The translations under genes were made by a program, and so were the position numbers. A DNA stretch of 12,307 bases, from contig MENE01000159.1 in the NCBI GenBank assembly GCA_001769005.1, positions 2,241-14,547 on the forward strand. The letters are read 5' to 3'. The stretch is from Bacteroidetes bacterium GWA2_31_9b (GTDB taxonomy: Bacteria > Bacteroidota > Bacteroidia > Bacteroidales > UBA12077). A model generated the notes under the pieces. It was not told the origin of the DNA, did no database searches, and was given only the letters and a program-made list of their open reading frames with translations. Every line of letters begins with the position of its first letter. Within the stretch, counting starts at the first letter, position 1. Below are positions 1 through 6,600 of this stretch, in pieces.

Positions 1-371
1 TTATAATCACTTGATTCAATACCATTAATAATTATATCAAATGGATTTGATTTTACATATTCAGCAATCTGAGCAGCTACAAAATAAGCATCTTTTGGTT
101 CAGCATCAATACGAACAGCATCGTCAGCACCAATTGCAAGAGCTTTTCTAATAGTTGGATCAGAATCAGCTTTTCCAACAGTAATAACAGTTACTTTCTC
201 AATACCATTAGCTGCATTAGATTTCAATTCTAATGCCCTGGTTAATGCAAGTTCATCCCAGGGATTAATTATCCATTGAACACCGGTAGTATCAAAAGCT
301 TTATTATCATTAACAAATTTAGCTTTTGTTGTTGTGTCCGGTACATTGCTTAAGCAAATCAGAATTTTCAT
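1..371 (-). CDS. etfB: Electron transfer flavoprotein beta subunit, N-terminal part (partial)
   Basis: The visible 123 codons begin MKILICLSNVPDTTTKAKF and continue with the blocks INPWDELALTRALELK (about residues 35-50) and RKALAIGADDAVRIDAEP (about 75-92). These are typical of the beta subunit of electron transfer flavoprotein in Bacteroidota. The family is usually about 245-260 residues, so roughly half is present and the rest lies beyond the left edge. With EtfA it forms a soluble FAD/AMP-containing heterodimer that passes electrons from acyl-CoA dehydrogenases, or acts in electron bifurcation, to a quinone or ferredoxin/NAD partner. The ATG at 371 is chosen because it matches the usual N-terminus of the family. 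No Shine-Dalgarno is seen, only A-rich sequence, as is normal in this phylum. An etfA gene would be expected next, outside the window. Which ETF subgroup it belongs to cannot be judged from this half. Confidence 0.9.
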   Translation of the reverse strand, partial: MKILICLSNVPDTTTKAKFVNDNKAFDTTGVQWIINPWDELALTRALELKSNAANGIEKVTVITVGKADSDPTIRKALAIGADDAVRIDAEPKDAYFVAAQIAEYVKSNPFDIIINGIESSDY

Positions 372-721
372 TTACTATTTTATTTTAGTTAATAATTAAA
401 TCATTTTTCTTTGATTTTTTCGATTCGAATTTTTATCCAATTCTTAATGTGCAAATATTTGTTTTAGTGAACATTAAATTATGTAAAAAAACAAACAGTA
501 AACATATTCGAAAAAACCTTAAATCGTTTTGGTTGGCAAATATAAAAATAAGTGTTAAACAAACCAAATATCTATATTATATCAAGATTAACCAGTCAAA
601 AAAACTATGAATTTCTTATATCTAACTAGCGACTGTGATACAAAATTATATCTAAAATTTTTTTAAAATAATCGCTCAATCTGTTTCAAATAATTAAATT
701 TGTTTATTAAAAATTATAAAA
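372..721. other. AT-rich divergent intergenic region between etfB and the Nramp-like gene
   Basis: This 350-bp stretch separates two divergently transcribed genes and contains no convincing ORF or RNA gene. It holds the candidate etfB promoter (537-568). On the plus strand, an isolated TAAATTTG at 695-702 matches the TAnnTTTG element and would place a start site about 13 nt before the transporter ATG at 722. No TTTG or TTG lies at the proper distance upstream of it, so this is only a weak candidate promoter. I see no clear operator, riboswitch or terminator in the remainder. Confidence 0.6.
537..568 (-). promoter_or_regulatory. Candidate Bacteroidota-type promoter for etfB
   Basis: Read on the minus strand, TTTG (568-565) is followed after 20 bases by TATATTTG (544-537). 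This fits the Bacteroidota consensus TTTG-N19-21-TAnnTTTG. Transcription would begin near position 530 and give an unusually long leader of about 160 nt before the etfB ATG at 371. The match is seen directly; promoter activity is inferred, and chance matches are possible in such AT-rich DNA. Confidence 0.5.
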
Positions 722-1981
722 ATGTCTACAAAAAATCTGATAAAATCTTTAGGCCCAGGTCTTTTATGGGCTGGTGCAGCTATTGGTGTATCACATCTTG
801 TTCAATCAACACGTGCCGGAGCAATATATGGCTTTCAGTTAGTTGGAATTATTCTTCTTATTAATTTGTTTAAATATCCATTTTTTGAATTCGGTCCGAG
901 ATATGCCACATCAACTGGCGAGAGTTTACTTGATGGTTATAAACGGCTTGGGAAATGGGCCCTTATAGTGTATTTGTTTTTAACTATTGCAACCATGTTT
1001 ACACTACAAGCTGCAATAACTGTTGTTACAGCAGGAATATATTCATTTGTTTTTCATGATATTATGTCAACATTTAACTGGGCTCTTCTAATTTTAGGAA
1101 TTGGTTCAGCGATTGTTGCTTTTGGGAAGTATTCGGTTTTAGACAAAATCATGAAAGTGATTATTATATTATTAGCAACATCAACAATTGTAGCAGTAAT
1201 ATTTGCTTCAACAAAGGGATTTCATCCAAATCCAGAATTTTCAAAAAACTTTAATTGGGAGTTTACAGATATTGCTTTATTAATTGCTATTGCAGGTTGG
1301 ATGCCATCAGCCATTGACATTTCGGTATGGCACTCATTCTGGTCAATTGCCAAAAGTAAAGAAGGAAAGCATGTTCCTACAGTCAAAGAATCTCTTTTCG
1401 ACTTCAACGTAGGATATATTGGAACAGCTGTTCTTTCTATCGGTTTTGTTGCTTTAGGAGCATATGTTATGTATGGAACAGGAGAATCATTCTCAGAAAA
1501 CGGAACCGAATTCTCAGGTCAGTTGATGCAATTATTTACATCAAACATGGGGGCTTGGGCTTATCCATTAATTGCAATTGCAGCTCTCACAACAATGTCA
1601 AGTACAGCTTTAACATGTTTAGATGCATATCCCCGGGTTTTAAAACCTGCAACCGAATTGGTTTTTCCAAAATTAAAAAAGAATGATTCTGAAAAATGGA
1701 ATTGGCTTTCGTGGTTATGGCTTGGAGTTTTACTAACTGGGACTTTAGTTATTATTGCATTTTTACTCAAAGGGATGAGCTTTTTGGTTGATTTAGCTAC
1801 AACATTATCATTCTTAACCGCGCCTATTCTGGGTTTTATGAATTATAGAGTAATTACCGGAAAAAATGTACCAAAAGAACATCAACCTAAATTATGGTTA
1901 AAGATATTATCGTGGGTAGGATTAGTTCTTTTAAGCGGATTTAGTATCTATTATTTAATCTGGAAACTATTTCTGATTTAA
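722..1981 (+). CDS. Non-canonical Nramp-family (SLC11-like) membrane transporter
   Basis: A 419-residue integral membrane protein with about 11 hydrophobic segments (for example around 11-30, 38-56, 80-107, 118-135, 143-162, 183-205, 230-251, 277-300, 329-349, 353-373 and 393-417). The N-terminus (LGPGLLWAG..., then RAGAIYG) aligns without gaps to TM1 of Nramp transporters, and AGWMPSAIDISVW (191-203) corresponds to the TM6 region. Classical Nramps move Mn2+/Fe2+ with protons, using Asp and Asn of a DPGN motif in TM1 and Met of an MPH motif in TM6. Here DPGN is GVSH (residues 22-25) and MPH is MPS (194-196), so Asp and Asn are replaced by Gly and His, while Met is kept. From memory, GVSH-type proteins form a recurrent bacterial subgroup, so this is probably a subfamily trait and not decay. 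The substrate is unknown; calling it a manganese transporter would be over-annotation. The ATG at 722 puts the conserved GPG block at residues 11-13, as is usual. It stands alone, divergent from etfB; the next gene has its own promoter. Confidence 0.82.
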   Translation: MSTKNLIKSLGPGLLWAGAAIGVSHLVQSTRAGAIYGFQLVGIILLINLFKYPFFEFGPRYATSTGESLLDGYKRLGKWALIVYLFLTIATMFTLQAAITVVTAGIYSFVFHDIMSTFNWALLILGIGSAIVAFGKYSVLDKIMKVIIILLATSTIVAVIFASTKGFHPNPEFSKNFNWEFTDIALLIAIAGWMPSAIDISVWHSFWSIAKSKEGKHVPTVKESLFDFNVGYIGTAVLSIGFVALGAYVMYGTGESFSENGTEFSGQLMQLFTSNMGAWAYPLIAIAALTTMSSTALTCLDAYPRVLKPATELVFPKLKKNDSEKWNWLSWLWLGVLLTGTLVIIAFLLKGMSFLVDLATTLSFLTAPILGFMNYRVITGKNVPKEHQPKLWLKILSWVGLVLLSGFSIYYLIWKLFLI

Positions 1982-2049
1982 CGTTTTATTGTCCTGCAAA
2001 GATTTCCATAAAACTTGAATTAGAATTATCTTTTCAAATCTTTATCAAC

Positions 2050-2090
2050 TAACAAAATGTTAGTAACATTTTGTTAGTAACATATTGTTA
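2050..2090. repeat. Three tandem 13-bp palindromes, TAACA-N3-TGTTA, 14-bp period (operator-like array)
   Basis: Three copies lie head to tail: TAACA-AAA-TGTTA (2050-2062), TAACA-TTT-TGTTA (2064-2076) and TAACA-TAT-TGTTA (2078-2090). Each is followed by a single G. Both 5-bp arms are perfect in all three copies and only the central triplet varies. Because the centres of copies 1 and 2 are complementary, they also form a 14-bp perfect inverted repeat with a 1-base spacer (2049-2077). The 14-bp period turns each site about 120 degrees around the helix relative to the last. Copy 2 contains the -33 element of the downstream promoter and copy 3 fills its spacer, which is what repressor operators look like. 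The binding protein is not identifiable from sequence. No U-tract follows, so it is not a terminator. Confidence 0.85.
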
Positions 2091-2100
2091 GTTATATTTG
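2070..2100 (+). promoter_or_regulatory. Bacteroidota-type promoter of the ATPase gene, embedded in the palindrome array
   Basis: TTTG (2070-2073), a 19-bp spacer and TATATTTG (2093-2100) match the consensus TTTG-N19-TAnnTTTG at every specified base. Transcription should start near 2106, giving a short leader of about 17 nt before the ATG at 2123. A protein bound to the second or third palindrome would cover the -33 element or the spacer and block polymerase. The match is seen directly; the regulatory reading is inferred. Confidence 0.72.
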
Positions 2101-2122
2101 CAATATAAATAACCTAATAGAA

Positions 2123-3268
2123 ATGAAATTAAACAAATTATCAAATCCTTTTCCAACTGTAGGATATTATGGTCATGAATATTTTTGTGATCGCCAAAAT
2201 GAAACATCTCACTTAATTAGAAATATTGAAAATGGTAACTCAACAACAATTATTTCAATTCGTAGGATTGGTAAAACAGGTCTTATCCATCATGTATTAG
2301 GACAATTACCAAAGGGTTGGAAAGGTATATATATTGATATATTATCAACAGAAAATATAAATGAATTTCTGAACAACTTAGCAACATCAATTATTCAAAG
2401 TATTCCACAAAAAAGCAGTTTAGGTAAAAAATTCTGGAATTTTATTCAATCCTTAAGACCAGTAATTTCATTCGATTCACTAACTGGAGCACCTCAAGCA
2501 TCTTTTGATATTTCAATTAAAAAAACAGAGTTAAATATAAAATTCGTATTACAATTTCTTGATAGCCAAGATTTTAAAACTATTATTTCAATCGATGAGT
2601 TTCAGCAGATTTTAAACTATCCGGAAAAAAATACTGACGCATGGTTAAGAAGCATAATTCAGCAATTAAAAAATGTTGTTTTTATTTTCTCAGGTAGTCA
2701 GCAACATATAATGACAGAAATGTTTACTTCTCCCAATCGACCATTTTATAGAAGTACACAGTTTTTAAAGCTGGAAAAAATTGATATTGATATTTATGCG
2801 GATTTTATTGTAAAACAATTTAAAAAGTATAATAAACAAATAGATTTACAGATAGCTCTAGAGGTTATAGAGTGGTGTAATATACACACTTATTATGTCC
2901 AGCAATTATTTAACCGTATTTTTTCAGGAACCAACACTAATGTAACCAAAGAAATATGGCATCAACAAGCAAACGAATTGCTTAATGAACAAGAGACAAT
3001 ATTTATTAATTATCGCAACTTACTGACAAACTCCCAATGGAAACTGTTAAAAGCAATCGCAATAGAAAATAGAGTTCTAACACCAACTTCAAAAGATTTT
3101 ATTTCAAAATATAACTTAGGAAGTTCTGCTGCATTGCTTCGTTCTTTAGACTCTCTGCGTAAATATGAGCTAGTTTATAGCGAATTCGATACAAATGGAA
3201 AAATTTATTACAGTGTATATGACGTTTTATTCCAGCAATGGTGTAAAGGAAAAATCTTGCTCAATTAA
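2123..3268 (+). CDS. AAA-type P-loop ATPase with C-terminal winged-helix-like region
   Basis: A 381-residue soluble protein with no signal peptide or membrane segment. It resembles the archaeal-type ATPase family (ATPase_2/AAA), common in Bacteroidota and often simply named ATP-binding protein. The N-terminal block GHEYFCDRQNET (17-28) is the usual 'bind region' before the P-loop. Walker A is SIRRIGKT (45-52), with K51 and T52 present but the first Gly replaced by Ser. Walker B is IISIDEF (154-160), with D158 and E159. A sensor-1-like strand ends in SGS (190-192), and RPFYR (206-210) carries candidate arginine-finger residues. The C-terminal part (about 295-375; SQWKLLKAIA..., ALLRSLDSLRKYELVYS...YYSVYDVLFQQW) looks like a winged helix. 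Role is unknown: relatives are proposed to be STAND-like switches, regulators or parts of mobile or conflict systems. It is a single gene with its own promoter, convergent with the polymerase operon. The winged helix plus the upstream operator array suggest autoregulation, but this is inference. Confidence 0.82.
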   Translation: MKLNKLSNPFPTVGYYGHEYFCDRQNETSHLIRNIENGNSTTIISIRRIGKTGLIHHVLGQLPKGWKGIYIDILSTENINEFLNNLATSIIQSIPQKSSLGKKFWNFIQSLRPVISFDSLTGAPQASFDISIKKTELNIKFVLQFLDSQDFKTIISIDEFQQILNYPEKNTDAWLRSIIQQLKNVVFIFSGSQQHIMTEMFTSPNRPFYRSTQFLKLEKIDIDIYADFIVKQFKKYNKQIDLQIALEVIEWCNIHTYYVQQLFNRIFSGTNTNVTKEIWHQQANELLNEQETIFINYRNLLTNSQWKLLKAIAIENRVLTPTSKDFISKYNLGSSAALLRSLDSLRKYELVYSEFDTNGKIYYSVYDVLFQQWCKGKILLN

Positions 3269-3300
3269 TGAACATGAGTAGTTAGTAGATAGTAATACAT

Positions 3301-3334
3301 AAAAAAAAGGGTAAATCTAAAGATTCACCCTTTT
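3301..3334 (-). terminator. Intrinsic terminator of the rplL-rpoB-rpoC-DUF3467 operon
   Basis: On the minus strand, AAAAGGGTGAATCT (3334-3321) pairs with AGATTTACCCTTTT (3318-3305). This gives a 14-bp stem with one G-U wobble and a nominal 2-nt loop; the terminal A-U pairs would open to make a larger loop. A run of eight T (3308-3301) follows directly. The structure begins 22 bp past the DUF3467 stop codon. In the plus direction the wobble becomes an A-C mismatch and no separate T run follows, so it would be a weak terminator for the convergent ATPase gene. Confidence 0.85.
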
Positions 3335-3356
3335 AAATATATAAGAAAATAAATTT

Positions 3357-3674
3357 TTATGCTTGTGCAGTAGGTCCACCAAAATTCATTGGCATAATTG
3401 GCCCATCATCTGTTTTTTTAATTGGACCATGCATACTTTCGAATTTGGAAATATTATCTTTTAAAGCACTCATAAAGCGTTTTGCATGTTCGGGCGTTAA
3501 AATAATTCTGGATTTTACTTCCGCTTTTGGAACTCCAGGCATTACTCTAACAAAATCAAGAACAAACTCAGCACTTGAGTGGGTTATAATTGCCAGGTTT
3601 GAATAAATACCCTGTGCAATATCTTCTTTTAAATCAATATTTATTTGACCTTTTGGTCTTTTATCGTCTTCCAT
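3357..3674 (-). CDS. DUF3467 domain protein, last gene of the RNA polymerase operon
   Basis: A 105-residue soluble protein. Its core, NLAIITHSSAEFVLDFVRVMPG (about 26-47) followed by EVKSRIILTPEHAKRFMSALKDNISKFE (about 52-79), is the recognisable DUF3467 pattern. The C-terminal tail is rich in Pro and Gly and looks flexible. No catalytic or metal-binding motif is visible, and the molecular function is unknown. It starts 22 bp after the rpoC stop codon with no hairpin between them, so it should be co-transcribed with rpoC and ends at the operon terminator. From memory, this position after rpoC recurs across Bacteroidota, which hints at a link to transcription or to balanced expression with polymerase. 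The ATG at 3674 is the first possible start after rpoC and gives the usual family length. Confidence 0.88.
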   Translation of the reverse strand: MEDDKRPKGQINIDLKEDIAQGIYSNLAIITHSSAEFVLDFVRVMPGVPKAEVKSRIILTPEHAKRFMSALKDNISKFESMHGPIKKTDDGPIMPMNFGGPTAQA

Positions 3675-3696
3675 GATTTTTTATTTTTTTCAAAAA

Positions 3697-6600
3697 TTAA
3701 TCACGTTTTTTCGAAGATACCAAGTTTTCATACTCTTCCATTGAGCCAACAATAATCTTCTCATATTCACGAAGACCAGTACCAGCAGGAATCTTATGTC
3801 CAACAATTACGTTTTCTTTCAATCCTTCTAAGTAATCAATCTTTCCATGAATAGCAGCTTCATTTAACACTTTAGTTGTTTCCTGGAACGAAGCAGCAGA
3901 CATAAAGCTCTTTGTTTGAAGTGCAGCTCTTGTAATACCTTGTAAAACCTGACTTGAAGTTGCAGGAACAGCGTCACGTGCTTCAACCAATTTAAGGTCT
4001 TTACGTTTTAACATTGAGTTTTCGTCTCTTAGTTTACGTGCAGTAACAATTTGACCTGCTTTGAATATCTGAGATTCTCCTGGTTCAATAATAACTTTTT
4101 TATCATAAATCCAGTCATTTTCGTCCATAAATTCCCATTTATCAACAACCTGACGCTCAAGGAATTTAGTATCACCTGGATCTTCAATTTCAACTTTACG
4201 CATCATCTGGCGAACAATAACTTCAAAGTGTTTGTCGTTAATTTTCACACCTTGCAATCGATATACTTCCTGTACTTCGTCAACGATGTATTCCTGAACT
4301 TTTGTAGGACCTTTGATTGCTAAAATATCAGATGGAGTAATAGCACCATCAGATAATGGAATACCTGCTTTAACATAATCGTTTTCCTGAACAAGAATTT
4401 GTTTTGAAAGAGGAACTAAATATCTCTTAACTTCACCTGCTTTAGAAGTAACTACAATTTCTCGGTTACCACGTTTAATTTTACCAAAATTAACTTCACC
4501 ATCAATTTCTGAAACAACAGCAGGGTTAGATGGATTTCTAGCTTCGAATAACTCTGTTACTCGAGGTAAACCGCCAGTGATATCACCAGATTTTCCAACA
4601 GCTCTAGGAATCTTAGCAATAATCTCACCAGCTTTTACAACCTGACCATCTTCGATGTTCATGTGTGCTCCAACAGGTAAGTTATAAACTTTAATTTCTT
4701 CACCATTTTTACCAACTAATGTTAATCCTGGGTTTTTCTTTTTATCGCGTGATTCAATAATTACTTTTTCACGGAAACCTGTTTGTTCATCAGATTCTTC
4801 TTTAAATGTAACCCCTTCAATTACACTATCGAATTGAAGTTTTCCATTACCTTCAGAAACAATTACAGCATTATATGGATCCCACTCACAAATTAATGTA
4901 TCCTTCTTAACATCGCCTCCGTTTTTAACATAAAGCTTAGAACCATAAGGAATATTATGAGTAGATAAAACTATACCAGTATTTTTGTCAACAATACGCA
5001 TTTCTGCCAATCGGCCAATAACAATATTAACTTTACCACTATCTTCAACTTTCTCAACAGTACGTAATTCGTCAATTTCAACCAATCCATCGTATTTAGC
5101 AATAACTGATGAATCAGCAGCAATATTCGAAGCAGTACCTCCAACGTGGAATGTACGTAATGTTAACTGAGTACCTGGTTCTCCAATTGACTGAGCTGCA
5201 ATAACACCAACAGCTTCTCCTCTTTGAACCATTTTACCTGTTGACAAGTTACGACCATAACATTTAGCACAAACTCCATTTTTAGATTCACAAGTTAATA
5301 CGGATCTAATTTCTACTTGTTCAATTGGTGAATTACTTATATGAAGGGCGATTTCTTCAGTAATTTCTTCACCAGATCCAACTAATGATTTACCAGTAAG
5401 AGGATGATATACATTATGAACTGTTGTTCTACCAAGTATTCGTTCATACAATGTTTCAACAACTTCTTCATTTTTCTTAATTGCAGTAGCAACAAGACCT
5501 CTTAATGTTCCACAATCTTCTTCGTTAATAATAACATCTTGAGAAACATCAACTAATCGTCGTGTAAGATAACCAGCATCAGCAGTTTTTAACGCTGTAT
5601 CGGCCAAACCTTTACGAGCACCGTGAGTTGATATAAAATATTCAAGTACTGATAAACCTTCTTTAAAGTTTGAAAGAATTGGGTTTTCAATAATTTCTGA
5701 TCCAGAATTACCTGATTTCTGAGGTTTAGCCATTAATCCTCTCATACCTGAAAGCTGACGAATCTGTTCTTTAGATCCCCTTGCTCCAGAATCTAACATC
5801 ATATATACAGAGTTAAATCCCTGATTATCAGTAGAAAGTTTTTTCATTAATGTTTGTGTAAGTCTGGCATTAATGTGTGTCCAAATATCGATTATCTGAT
5901 TATATCTTTCGTTATTTGTAATGAAACCCATGTTATAATTGCTCAGAACTTCTTCAACTTGCTTATAACCATCAGCTACTAACTCGTCTTTTTCTTTAGG
6001 AATAATAACATCATCAAGGTTAAATGACAAACCACCTTTAAATGCCATTTTATATCCAAGATCTTTAATATCATCAAGGAATCTGGCAGTTAAATCTGTT
6101 CCTGTTTTCTTAAGAACATTACTAATAATTTCTCTTAACGATTTTTTAGTTAAAAGTTCATTAATATAACCAACATTTGGAGGAACGGTTTGATTAAATA
6201 AAACTCTGCCCACAGTTGTTTCAATCATTCTGCGAACAGGTTTATCATCAACCATGTCTTCAACCTTAACTTTAATATTTGCATGAAGAGCAACAGCACC
6301 TTCATTATAGGCAATAATTACTTCCTGTGGTGAATAGAATGATAATCCTTCACCTTTACATCCCGGACGTAGTTTTGTAATATAATATAAACCAAGAACC
6401 ATGTCCTGAGAAGGAACAGTGATCGGAGCTCCATTTGCAGGATTTAGAATATTATGAGATGCAAGCATTAACATTTGAGCTTCCAAAACAGCAGCATTAC
6501 CAAGAGGTAAATGCACAGCCATTTGGTCACCATCAAAGTCGGCGTTGAACGCTGTACAAACCAATGGGTGCAATTGAATAGCTTTTCCTTCGATTAATTT

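Noticed and set aside
1222..1770. Minus-strand ORFs of 61 and 69 codons inside the Nramp-like gene
   Set aside because: They lie wholly opposite a well-supported membrane protein gene, show no recognisable domain, and are expected by chance.
1998..2043. Inverted repeat AAAGATTT / AAATCTTT after the Nramp-like gene as its terminator
   Set aside because: The arms are only 8 bp, all but two of the base pairs are A-T, and they are 30 nt apart with no U tract after them, so stable folding is unlikely. No clear terminator was found for this gene.
2049..2077. The 14-bp inverted repeat before the ATPase gene read as a terminator or as a transposon end
   Set aside because: It has a 1-base spacer and no U tract, and there is no transposase, target duplication or partner repeat. 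The three-fold periodic palindrome and promoter overlap fit operators better.
3272..3296. TAGT-rich short repeats after the ATPase gene
   Set aside because: The units are irregular and only 4-8 bases long with no consistent period, so this is low-complexity sequence and not a defined repeat.
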